DNA of 64,000 bases from the NCBI GenBank assembly GCA_009746045.1, contig RPFO01001349.1, forward strand, positions 1 to 64,000. Reading direction: 5' to 3'. Source of the DNA: Mesostigma viride (lineage: Eukaryota; Streptophyta; Mesostigmatophyceae; Mesostigmatales; Mesostigmataceae). The notes below the pieces were generated by a model, which saw only the letters and a list, made by a program, of their open reading frames with translations, was not told the DNA's origin and made no database searches. The position numbers were made by a program, and so were the translations under genes. Of the stretch, positions 21,828 through 32,813 are shown piece by piece (position 1 is the stretch's first letter; each line of letters opens with the position of its first letter).

Positions 21828-24800
21828 ATGGGTGACATCATGTTATTAGAGGAAGATCCAACTTACGAGCCCACAACTCGAGGTACGTTATACTCGTGCC
21901 AATACCGGACATCCGTGATGAATGGCGCATTCGCAGCCCGTGAATGGGCGTCAGTGCACCGTATCAACAATGTCGGCAGGATTGAGGGTACACCATCAGT
22001 TTATACATCGGCAGGTGGGCAGGCGGCGAAGCAGTCTTGGTAAAACTATCAGTTCCCCTCGCCTTGTGCTCCATGCCCATATTTCTGTAAGCACTGCATG
22101 TTAATGAGTAGACTCGTCACGTTCAGATGAAAATGCCAGTTCATGTCCGGTAAGTTGTGTTTGCAATCTGATCGGGCTGTTCTCCATCATTGCACTGTTA
22201 GAAATTAGGATGTCAACGCATCAATTCTGTGCAGTAATCACAAAACTCTCATACCAGCACATGGACCTGCTCGCTTCCTCTCCCTCTCTTTCGCTTGTAC
22301 GCTCACTATTGCAAGCTTGCGTATCTAGATAGATAATCCCACGCATGGTCAATCAGCTGCTTGGTCTCATAAAATACTCCCACAGTCATCCTTTGTACCT
22401 AACGCAAACCCTGGCAACATTTCTCGCGTGAAGGACGCAGGTCACCCAGGGCAGATACACAGCTGCCCTTTCTCGTAACTCCTTATGCACAGTTGCGTTT
22501 CCGCCGGCTACCCTGTGATTCCATTATTCATGATGGAATTTATGCCATCCATTGACATGATGATAAGACTGCTAAGTTTCTGCGAGACTCTCAAATGCAT
22601 GACCTCTATACGGTTCAATTCATCACGGAAACGGGAGCTCGAAATGGCATTGTCAAAGCACGACTTGTCACAAAGGCTGACACCGCCCTGGCGCTCATGC
22701 ATTCTTGTTACATTTTCCCCCTCATGTTTTTGTCGCACTTTTTGCCACATTTCGTGTCACGCGTTGTCATTCTGGTGCACCGGAGCTGCGCAGAGATCAA
22801 GCTGCACGCCAAGTGGGCGGGCCTGGACTTGGAGCTGGAGAAGGACCTGCTATGGGTCATCAAGGAGGCGCTCACCACCTCGTGCGGAAAGCGGTGGATG
22901 CCCTGGTGAGTGGAGCTTCCCTTGCGGTGATTGAGGCAGAATAATGCAGACAGACAGGAGCTGCCAGTCCCTGTCCTACATATGCAGGGAAAAGTTCTGT
23001 GTACCAATACTTCTGACAGCATGAACTGTGAAGCCTCTCACCTGCAGCGCGCCTAGAGAATCACAAGATGCATGCCAGTCATGTCTCCGACGCCAAGGAA
23101 AGGAGTGCCAAAGAAATATACAGGGTCAGTCAGTCTAGAAGACCTGTGCATAGCAATGGGGAGCATGCGGTCCAAGATGCTTTCCAATGCATCCAACATG
23201 GGCATGGGCATGGGATGCCAGTTTGCACGAGATCGAGTTTTCTGCTCACTTAATTTTAGCGATGCTGCATTCTGTCGCGGACAGTGTCCTCTCTTTACCT
23301 GTGCGGCATGGGCCACGCAGTGTGGACCAAATTCACACGGGCCAAGAACAGATGTCAGTAAAACCCGACATCGGCGCAGCTGATTACACTACGGCCAAGG
23401 CACTTGTCAATTTGTGCTGCCAATACTAGGATGGCTTCCTCAGCACACAGCGACCTCCTTTTCCAAACACAGCAGCACCCTTGCAGGGGGGTACATGGTC
23501 GGGGAGCCTGGCAAACTGCATTAGAGGCCCCCGGGCTGAAGTCCTGATGACCCAGGCGCCAGAATTACCCACATCCGCAGCGGCCTGCGCTGCAATAGCC
23601 TGCACTGGTCTGGCTCAAAACCCACACCCTCTTCCACCCCACCCCATCGTCATTCTCGGATGTGCTCCCTTCCCTGCAGCCAAACCGCGGCGGGCGAGGT
23701 GTTCTACTTCAACACGGGCAACGGGCAGAGCTCGTGGGACCATCCGGGTGATGAGGCGTTCTGGTACGTGCGCGTGGGAAGCGACCAGAAGCCATGTGCG
23801 GCAGTAACTTTAATAGAGTCGGGGCAAAGACCTTGTACAATGCTGCCAGCGTCTTGTCGTATTCTCGCAGGTATTTAGAAGCACGTTAAATCTACTGTTT
23901 TCCTCGCGCCCCCACAGTTTTCCTCAGGGTATTGTTGTCACTTCTGGCTGTGTCACGTTTGCCTCGAGCCACATTTGCCCATATCCGTGTGACCATGGCT
24001 GGAAGATTCCGGTGGCCTGCCCCCTACTTTTGTCCTTGCTACACCCTCAGTCGCTTTCTAGTGCCTGCAGCCGTAGAACCTCTGAACAGGACTCCTGGCC
24101 ATTCCGTCCCTGTTATGCCACGGCGTTCTCGGCATCGAACCACTTCTGCTGCCGATGCATCATTGGCATTGGAGACCTGTCATTGGGTTGGACACCTGTC
24201 ACGAGGCCTTGGACACCTGACGTTGGCATTTAAACACCTGTCACCTTGCGCTGCCTGTCACAGGAAGAAGCTGGCGAGTGAGCGCGAGAAGCTGCGGGCG
24301 TCGGGCCGCACAGACCTGCCCAAGGTCAACCTGAACGAGGATATGCGACCCATCGGGGCCGGGTTGGACCACCGGCCAAAGCTAGGGTGTGTCCTGGGAC
24401 GTGGGCAGATGGTTTGCACCCACACACGTGGCTCCACACAGAATCTTCTTTTTGCTTTGTTTTTTGTCTGGTGGCAGTGGTTGCACTTGGGATAGTCACT
24501 TGTAAGGTAGACTCCAGCCCGCTCAAGCCTGGTGGCGGGGTAAGGCATTGGGTGGGTGGTCTAGTATGCACCTGCTGCCGCCTTCATGCCTCGGTGGTCT
24601 ACTCGCGAAGCTCTGCACTTTTTGAGGACCACAACGCTCATGAGGTCATGCCGGGGAGTGTGGGGTATTCGGGGACTCAAGCAGGACATGAGGTGCCCGA
24701 TGGAGCATGCTCAAGTGTGCCTCAAAGGAGATGGTCAGGCGGTGAATCCGTCTGGCAACCCATGGGGGCATACAACAAGTCGGATCACAGAGCTACTGTA

Positions 24801-27800
24801 ACAGATTATCTGAGGCAGACAGCGGCAATCTTGCTGGCAGGAGTGACCAGAACCCCACGCTCTCCTGCGGAGCTTGTGTGGCATTTGCAGAATGTCCCCT
24901 CTCAGCGCACGATAAGCCATGCAGGCCTCCCTTTCTCAATGGCATGGACCCAAACTTAACAGCTCAGTCAATGCTGCCTGGTGCTCGTTACACGGCCCAA
25001 CTGCCTGCAATACGGTAGCATGACCGGTGCTGCACTCATTGCTCCATCTTGACCACGCCACTGCCTCGCGCAGCAATTTACGACCCTTGGCCACGTCCCC
25101 CAAGACGGGGGGTCACGGTGTGAAGCCTCCTCCGGCCCGCAACAATACGGGTGCTGCATCAGGCGCGGCCAAGCCCCCCCCAAAGGACCCCATCAAGATT
25201 ATGCTGGAGCACTGGTAGGGGTTGGATCCCTCTCCGCACAATTTCCTGTTCTCATCAGAGCCAAGCACTTGTTTTACCATGGTAGATCAGCGAAGGTGGC
25301 ATGATAGGCCTGCTCTAATAGGCCTGACATCTTCCTGTTTGTCTTTTTTTGCATGTGGCTGCTTCTCGTGCATGTCTTCCCTGGGTGCCTGCATGTCATG
25401 CCCCCAGCGTGGACTGCCCGTCCCACAAGTGGTGCACGCGGCACAAAGTAGAGAAATACGCTGACATGGCCTCACTCGGTAAGCAGCCCTGTGTCGCCGT
25501 TGCTAGCGTGACGACGGTAGCAGTGAACCACGAGGGACGGTGTGTCACAGCTGGGACGAAAAGGATCCCTGAACATGGACGCGTGCGCAGTACAACTCTG
25601 CTGCTGTCCCAGTTGGCAAGACAGGGTCCGCAGCAAGTGACTTTTACTTCATGGCAGGGTGTTGGCACTCAGAGATATCACTAGGGTCCTGATCACTTGG
25701 GAAATACATGCTTGTACATTGAGGCGAAGCCTCCACACCGTCTTGTGCACCAGCAAACCCGAAATTCTTTGTGCGTATGCACCATGCATACGCCTCGACA
25801 TGCAATCTGAGCAGCTGCTCAAGTTGGTCCATCCCTCTATGTAGGCAAGGTCAGAGGCTTACATGCTCATGGCAGAACCCACCCACCCACCCACATCCCT
25901 GCATGCTTTTTGTCCAGAAGACCCTTGGACGCCATACCACTATATCCTAGAATCGGCTGTCTCACTTGAATTATCCTGTCTCGTGTGCTGCCCTCACGCT
26001 GTGGTGCGGGCTGCCAGTGGAGAACACGATCTACACCACCTTCCCCGGCAGTGAGGTGGAGATCAACTCGGTCGAATGGCTTCGCCGGGTAAGTGCCCTG
26101 GTCACTGTTGTTGTCACGTCTTACTGCCATGGGGACAGCAGTAACATGCTTGAGGGCGTCCTGTGTGCCCCAGTGCATGGGCACCGCGTGCAGAGAGACT
26201 CGTCATGGTACTCAACATGGCCACAAGGCATGCTGCATGGCCGATTGGCGGTCTGTGGGTGCCAGCGTGTTCTTTGTCCATGCCTCTGCTCTGCCGCAAG
26301 AGGCAGGGTATCCCCCACAAGTCCACGGATAACCGAGGACACTTCCGTATCGAGCTGCCAGGAGTGGGTGGAAGGGGTGGCTGGCGGTGGCGTCCATGTG
26401 GCTTGTCTCTGGTAGCATTCGCGCAACTGCTGGACTTACGGAGCAGGGAGAGTGTCTGCACACATTAGCCCGCTGGTTGCGGTGATGAGGTGGATCAATC
26501 GCTCATGGAGTTTCTGTGCCCTGTAAGGAAATGCCTTCCTGCCTCCCCACCCAGCATAGAGGTCTAATGCTACCATTCACTGGAGCACAACGTGGTGGCT
26601 CCTATTTCTGCCCACCCTCACCATGGCATACCTGATTCCGTCATTGGCTCCTTCTCGGTGGGAAAACTGTGCAGGAAACCAAAACAACAAAGCCAAGGGT
26701 TGGCTCATTCGAAATCCATGTCACTAAAGGATACGTCAAAAGGGTAATGTTCTCCCCACTCCCTGCCCCAAATGCCTTGCTGCTGCAGCTGCTGCTGTTC
26801 CTACAAAACCACCGCTGCTATGATTACAAGACTATGAGAAACCTAGAAGATCAGCAGTCATCTCACTCTACCCTAGAGGATATTGACATCGCCCATGCCT
26901 CCACCCATGATGCTTGTAGAGCCGATTTTGAATTGCAACGATAAAATGATGAACCAGTGTACACCAGCTTGTGCATGTCTTGGGTCACGATGAACTTATT
27001 GTAGTATGAAGCTGCATAAACTGAAGCTGATGTCACTTGGGAAACCAGCTGTAACCTCTGGAAGAGTGTTGTGGCGATTTCGACAATTGAAGTGTCGCAC
27101 AAGGAAGCACTGGCACAGGCCATGTCACGAACCACCATACTAATGTTAGTCATCATACACACTCATTCAGGTAGAAGTATCAGGGAAAATGTACGTTTAC
27201 GAAAGTGTCCTTTCAGTGCTGCATGGGCAGGAGTTGGAGCCTGCAGCCGATAGAGGACCGCCTTCGTGACCCCAAATGCGGAACTCGTCTCCACTGCTTC
27301 CCACCCACTTGGCGCCACGTGCAGAAAATCTTCTCCAAGCTGGAGACTAACAAGTGGCCCAACGTGGACAAGCTGACCAAGTAAGCTGGCCCTGTAGAAC
27401 AAGCATAGTACAAGCACAGAACAGGCATAGAACAAGCATAGAACAGCGCATCACTTGAATGCCGTACAACAAGGGGCCAAACGTGGACAAGCTGACCAAG
27501 AAGATTCACCTTATAACATCCCTAGAACAACCATAGAAGAAGAATAGGAAAGCACGTCATGCGAACAACGCATCCATGAACCATGTAGTAAGAGCAGGTA
27601 TCATTGCCTTCACAGAATATGAGCACAATCCGGCTTGCCATCTTCTCTGTTTGACATGGTGCTGGCAGAAGCCTTGAACGTCCCCCATGACATGACATCA
27701 GAGACTTTGAATCAGCGCTCAACACATTTGTTAGTGTGTAATTATATGGTGTCCTTTGTGTGCACATCTGCGCCCTCGTATTCATCTCATTTTTCATGCC

Positions 27801-28432
27801 TTTCGTACCAATCCCTCCCTGTCATCAACCTTGACTCCCGCTCCCCCCTCCCGCCACAGCAAGCTGCGGGAAGTCCTGCTGCAACTGGGTGGCAAGGTGC
27901 AGCCAGCCGAGACAGAGCAAGATATCACGGGGGAGGAAGGCGACAGCGAGCCAGGAGGGCATGGGGGTCATGGCCAGGGGGGAGAACAGGGGGGGGGTCC
28001 CCACGCAAGGGCGACGGCGAGCATAATTCCGACCACATGCACGTGGACGCCAGCCGGCTCACGCCATCCGAGGTGGCGGAGCTTCGTGCTGAGCTGGCTG
28101 CCGAGGACGGTGGTGGCCATGCAGAGGGAGCCGAAGAGCAGGGCAAGGGGCACCACTACAGCCGGCTGCGGCCGACGTCAGCCATGCCCAAGAAGGCTGC
28201 CCCGCCGGCACCAGCAGCGGCGGCCACAGGGTCGGGGGAGGAAGGCGAGCCGTCGCTGGAGCGGCGGGGGAGCGCGGTGTGGGTGACGAGTGAGGAGGGC
28301 AGCATGCGCGAGAACATGGAGAAAGTGGTCATTGACACGGAGGGCCACTTCCACATGTTCAAGCAGATGGAGCCTGAGGGCGAGGCTGCCCAGGATGGGG
28401 ATGGCCATGGCTCGGAAAAGCACGAGGATTAG
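21828..28432 (+). CDS. CEP164-like WW-domain protein with a C-terminal Rdx (SelW/SelH-like) domain
   Basis: Exons: 21828-21882, 22794-22905, 23680-23763, 24264-24386, 25074-25214, 25408-25478, 26018-26088, 26301-26363, 27247-27380, 27860-28432. All junctions are GT-AG with consistent phase. The N-terminus (MGDIMLLEEDPTYEPTTRE, WVIKEALTT) and WW domain (W53..GEVFYFNTGNGQSSWDHP, W75, P78) match CEP164, a transition-fibre protein. After a Pro/Lys-rich linker comes a thioredoxin-like Rdx pattern: IKIMLEHCVDC (CxxC at 172-175), helix HKVEKYADMASL, FPGSEVEIN, HFRIELPG, then IFSKLETNKWPNVDKL. The tail is acidic and Gly/His-rich. The last exon changes frame at a G9 run (27,989-27,997), with one base missing for a continuous frame to TAG 28,430-28,432. 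A TGTAA lies about 70 bases beyond. Family by homology; ciliary or redox function inferred. Confidence 0.75.
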
Positions 28433-28950
28433 TGATGGCACTTGTGTGCCTGTCGGAAGGGCGCACTTTACGATGCCTCTAACCGTTAAGCGTGCCAGCA
28501 TGTAATGTACAATCATTGGTGCATCCCTGCGGTGCACAAGCAGCTGAGTCATTATTTTTGTTTTTCTTTGTCAGACAGGCACAGCATTCCCACGATCCCA
28601 CGTGCGCATGTCTAATACTTGCCTATCCAGACTGAGCTGCCGCATAACCCTGGGCTTTGGCACTTCTTTTTCCACGTTTGGTTAGAGAATAGAACGACAT
28701 GATCATATGTTTTTAAAATAATACAATAACGTTTCTCATTGCATTCGTCGATGTGCTGTTGTATGAAAAACACATGCATATAGACTCGATCAGGGACTAA
28801 ATGCAGACACCGAATCTTGCGGCCATTTTGTAATGCCAGGCCATGCAAATATGTGCATGGCCGTGACTAGCTAGACTACAGCTAGTGCTCATGGGCTGCT
28901 GCTGTGCATTTATAGTTGTCTCACTTCATGCAATTAATTAAAGGGATGAA
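28433..28950. other. Intergenic: 3' flank of the WW-Rdx gene
   Basis: TGTAATGTA at about 28,502 is a likely poly(A) signal. No further gene is seen; AT-rich, with a TTGTCTCACTTCA word near 28,915 that recurs in other intergenic parts. Confidence 0.5.
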
Positions 28951-28995
28951 AGGTACCTACTCAAAAGTTGGAACCCCGTAACTCCCAAGTATTAC
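28951..28995 (+). repeat. Dispersed repeat end
   Basis: AGGTACCTACTCAAAAGTTG followed by GAACCCCGTAACTCCC is the + strand counterpart of 3984-4050. Confidence 0.55.
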
Positions 28996-29047
28996 ATGTA
29001 TACCTGATAGCCGCTAACTACCACCTCGTCTGCCATTACAGTAGAAG

Positions 29048-29107
29048 ACAGCTCGATTGGATGAGGATTATATCCCCTCTAGTGACTATATGAATGGGGC
29101 ATGATGA
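29048..29107 (+). repeat. 60-bp dispersed repeat
   Basis: GATGAGGATTATATCCCCTC plus TAGTGACTATATG and GGGGCATGATG recurs at 40,921-40,983. Family unknown; it precedes element remnants at both sites. Confidence 0.65.
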
Positions 29108-29174
29108 AATATTCGTCAATTTCGTGTCATTAATTATTTTTCTAATGAGATTAGCATAGTAAGTAAGTATGTCA

Positions 29175-29400
29175 AGGAGACAACCAGCTTAGGGTTGAAG
29201 GTTCCTTTACTCTGTATTGGCACCCACGTGACGCAGTCACGTGCTTATTAACCAGCGCAGGCCAGAAATCGGGAGAATCCGGACCATGGTAGCTCGACCC
29301 TGCCGTTATCTTGTCCGTGTGTTCGAGTCGTTCAGGATGATGAATCTGAATGGTGATGGAAATGTGTACATAGCCTTGTGTATGTGCGTGAACATGTATG
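29175..29400 (+). repeat. SINE-like dispersed repeat, copy 4 (interrupted)
   Basis: The copy starts at AAGGAGACAACCAGC, is broken by the 61-bp mini-element at 29,189-29,249, and resumes at AACCAGCGCAGGCC. A perfect tRNA-type B box (GTTCGAGTC, consensus GWTCRANNC) is at 29,321-29,329. Confidence 0.75.
29189..29249 (+). mobile_element. 61-bp palindromic mini-element, copy B, with 7-bp target duplication
   Basis: The element is flanked by AACCAGC at 29,182-29,188 and 29,250-29,256, and splits a SINE-like copy. It contains the palindrome CACGTGACGCAGTCACGTG at 29,225-29,243. Another copy lies at 5019-5078; the palindrome alone recurs at 52,265-52,283. Confidence 0.75.
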
Positions 29401-29743
29401 CACTGAAGGCATGCCACGGAGTACCCGACTGAGGTACTTTTCTACGCGGATACTTCACCGCGCGAAGGCAAGTGGCACGACTCCGTCACTCGCCAGCCCA
29501 GGTCATGGAGTAGCAGATAGCTAGCAACTCCGCGTCATCGATATCGATCCGGACTATCCAAGACAACTTTACGCTCGGCCATGATGACAGGTGTGGGGGT
29601 AGGTGGCATGCTAACCCGGGTCGATCTAGCCCAGGAGAATATAAAGGCTTCTCCGGGAGCCTTCAGGAGGGCTTTTAGGGGCATACCCAGGGTTCACCCA
29701 CACACCCCACTTAGCATAGTATCCCATTAGCATATGTAGTACC

Positions 29744-29891
29744 CCCGCTCAGCAGCAGCCGGCAGCGACGCGACCTGTGGCCTGAATACCTCCGCCACAA
29801 GCAGGACCCCCCAGAAGCCCTTGAGGTGTACTGGAGGGGAGGCCGGTACATGATGATCAACCACAAGATGTGGTCGCCCCCTGCGGGCTAG
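29744..29891 (+). pseudogene. LINE ORF1 C-terminal fragment
   Basis: The + frame reads QRRDLWPEYLRHKQDPPEAL, then EVYWRGGRY and NHKMWSPPAG before a stop. This aligns with the C-terminal domain of the ORF1 remnant at 5430-5758 (QRRDQWPDYIRHK, VYWRGGDLYVNKKLW). Upstream bases 29,590-29,740 include a GGCATACCCAGGGTTCACC segment shared with 4,250-4,520. Confidence 0.7.
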
Positions 29892-29961
29892 AATAGCCCT
29901 AGCTTGAACCATTGGTAGTCACTGCCGCCATGCATGGCAGCCATGCCTAGAATGTACGTAT

Positions 29962-30165
29962 TAAGGAGACAACCAGCGCAGACCAGAAAGCGGGAGAATC
30001 CGGACCATGGTACAGCTCGAGCCTGCCGTTATCTTGTCCGCGTGTTCGAGTCGTTCAGGATGCATGATGAAGATGAATGGGGATGGAAATGTGTATCCTT
30101 GTGCATTGAAATTATGGCTGGCTTACGTGTAGAGCGACTAGATGACCTAGACGGTGGGGCTGGAA
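29962..30165 (+). repeat. SINE-like dispersed repeat, copy 5
   Basis: Begins AAGGAGACAACCAGCGCAGA and runs to GACCTAGACGGTGGGGC. A perfect B box GTTCGAGTC is at 30,044-30,052, with a weak A-box-like CAGCTCGAGCC about 30 bases upstream. Confidence 0.75.
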
Positions 30166-32813
30166 TGCCTAGAATGTATGCCTAGCCTAGCCACCTTACC
30201 TAGTCACGTGCCCCGTGAACACACGGTACACAACCAGCCATAGCCTGAGCTTAGCCTTCTTACAGCCATGATATGTCCTGGCTATGATTAGAGTACTTGC
30301 TCACGCTCCTTGTTACGATATGCTCACATGGGTCTTATTGCACCCATAGCATTTGCCGGATCGTTTATCGTGTCCGATTGCAGCTGTGGCATGCGCTTCT
30401 GGCATGAAGGAGAAAGGGGGTCTCTGCCCTTTCTTGCTGTTGTGCACACACAGGGATTAAAAGCACTCAGGTGCTCCGTGACTCCCCAACGGGAGCACGA
30501 GTTTAATTAATTAATAGTACTCCATGGTATCAAAGAGACAACATGGTATGCCCATGCGCATGCATGACCCGCAAATTTGTGCTTACTTACTTACTCTCCC
30601 GACGGAAGCGCGTGAATGACTGACTGGTTGAATGGGCCGCTTGAAGCTAGAGCTCTACTATACATGCATGCACCCGGCCCTGGCTACCCCCCGGCCCCCC
30701 GGCGCCGGCTGTCGCCCCCCCCCCCCACCACACACACGTTTATAGGAATGGGATCCGAACGATCCAAGGCGCTCACAATCTTAAGGAGTCTTACTGCTGT
30801 GATTTGATACTACTATTCGACTATAATTTCTAAGTACTAGCTACTCTACTACTGATAGAGGTCAAATCCAGGGTGTCAGAAACTGCTGGGATTCCCTGCT
30901 GGGGGTGGGGGGGGGGGGGTAGGGGGGGGGGGGGTACACCTGACTGATGAGAGATCCATAAATCCCTTTTATAAATCTTATAGCAGCATCCTACTAATAT
31001 ATTATTAACTTTGCACTGGCAGCATTGGGACCTACTGTAAGAACGGGTAAAAGACTATCCTTAATTAAAATATCTTGACGTTGAGAATCTTACCCTCAGG
31101 CCGGTGTAGGGGTGTACTGTCCATGGTCCGCGAATCCTCCAGATTTCATGCAGGGGCATGCGCGCACTGGTTGCATGTCTAGTAATTTACATATGCATGT
31201 CCTTACACGACGCGTTGGACCGCCATGCGTGCACGAAAGTTGTCTCACGAAAATAGTAAGCCAGCGTCAGTAGCGGTTGTCTCATTGAAAGTATGTATGG
31301 AGTTGCTTGCCATAGTGTGCATACAGGAACGGGGCATCATGTCATGGATAGTCTATCTGGCTACGACGTACTTACCGGTGCACATGGGAATAAACTGATC
31401 AACTGGCTGACTGACTGACACATCATGGAGTACTATGCTAATATCAAATTCTAAAACAACACAAAAGCAATACATGTTGTAAAAGGTCACGAAAGACTGG
31501 GCAATCATCCACGCACCAAAGAGGGTGCCTCTTCTTGTGTGTCCAGAACAACGTGTTTCTGTAGGTGGGGCAGGTGGATCGAGGACATTCAACCTACCAG
31601 CTCCCCTGGGTCACCCAGTGGCTGGGCGAGTGGATGTCCAGCATGCCTCCACTAACAGCTGCATTAGTGTTAATTCTGGCTAAAACTACTGGAAAGCTGT
31701 AAACATGCGGGCAGGAAGTTTAGTATGTAGCACAGCGCAAGTTACAGGCCCCTTGCTGAAATGATGCTCAGATTTATAAGATTGGTGGCGACTGCAGCAG
31801 GCAGGTTGCAGCCTTGCAGGCATGCATGCAAAGCACCCAGCCCTTTCCAGTACCTGGGACTACCATCGGCTGTTTGTGGTATCGCATGGCATATGTATCA
31901 ATCAGTACACCCTCCAGACATCGTGAGGGAGTGACAAAGTGTTATAAGTAGGTAGAAAGGCGCCTCTTCTTATTTACACCTCCGTTCAACGAAATCATAC
32001 AAATAAAAGAACTGCGTTCTCACACCTGCAATCCAGCCACTGTGCGGAAAAAACTTATCTCCGCAACCGGCTTGAAGCCATCCTTCATTAGCCTTCAGTT
32101 CCCATGGGGCGGGAAGCCCGATGCGACAGGAGGTAGAACGTACTAGTCTGGTAAAGATATGGTAGTTTAGGTTATACCGGGACTGATTACACAATACAGT
32201 GACAACATTCTCCGTGCTGCCCTACAAAGACTCATTTCTTATTGCAAACATTAGTTGTCTCACTTAAAACATGGTGCGAAGTCATGTCCGCCTAAATTCC
32301 GACGTCTTGCGAGTTGCGACTTGCGACCGTCGACACCAACCGTTTTTTGCTACGTGAGGACGTGAGGGCAGACGACAGCTGTTACTAGGATTGTTGATAC
32401 ACGAGGTTGCAGATGATAGCTTTACCATTGATGTTGCTAACGACGTAGAGCTGAGTTGAGACGAGTGGCAGCAGGCAGCAACTGATTCACGATGGACTGA
32501 CCCAACCAGGCAGGACAAATTCATCGCTGCAATTAGGTAAGCACCAGATCGGCCATCATTGTTGTTTGTTCGCTCCGGCCTGCGACTAAATAGGTAATCT
32601 TCTGGGTTACTACAGTAGTTTTTGCCCCAGGCGAAATTTAGGAGAAAGTCGGGAAAGTGTTCGTGTATTGTTGTCTCGTTGGAACAACCTTTTTTTTCCA
32701 ATTTTGTTCGCTTACTTTTGGCCTCGCCTCGCCGCATTACGTATTCCGTGGAATCGTTGTTCTCGATTATGTACCAGCAGAGGCGCATCAACTTCTGAAA
32801 GCCAGGAAGGAGT
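30166..32813. other. Intergenic, repeat-rich, upstream of HIS5
   Basis: No convincing gene. It contains a hairpin-type dispersed repeat at 30,467-30,512 (CCGTGACTCCCCAACGGGAG then TTAATTAAT), a C run at 30,714-30,727, G runs at 30,902-30,935, and repeated words of the type GTTGTCTCA(C/T)T at 31,236, 31,276, 32,253 and 32,672. The last few hundred bases probably include the HIS5 promoter and 5'UTR. A 169-codon minus ORF at 32,282-32,791 lacks family features and is probably chance. Confidence 0.5.

Noticed and set aside
25205-25410. Selenocysteine (in-frame TGA) in the Rdx domain
   Set aside because: The CxxC positions are ordinary TGC codons (one split by the intron); no TGA is in frame at the active site.
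29321-30052. Functional tRNA genes at the B-box sites
   Set aside because: No cloverleaf, acceptor stem or anticodon arm can be drawn; only promoter-like boxes are present.
32282-32791. 169-codon minus-strand ORF upstream of HIS5
   Set aside because: No recognisable motif; the position fits the HIS5 promoter and 5'UTR.
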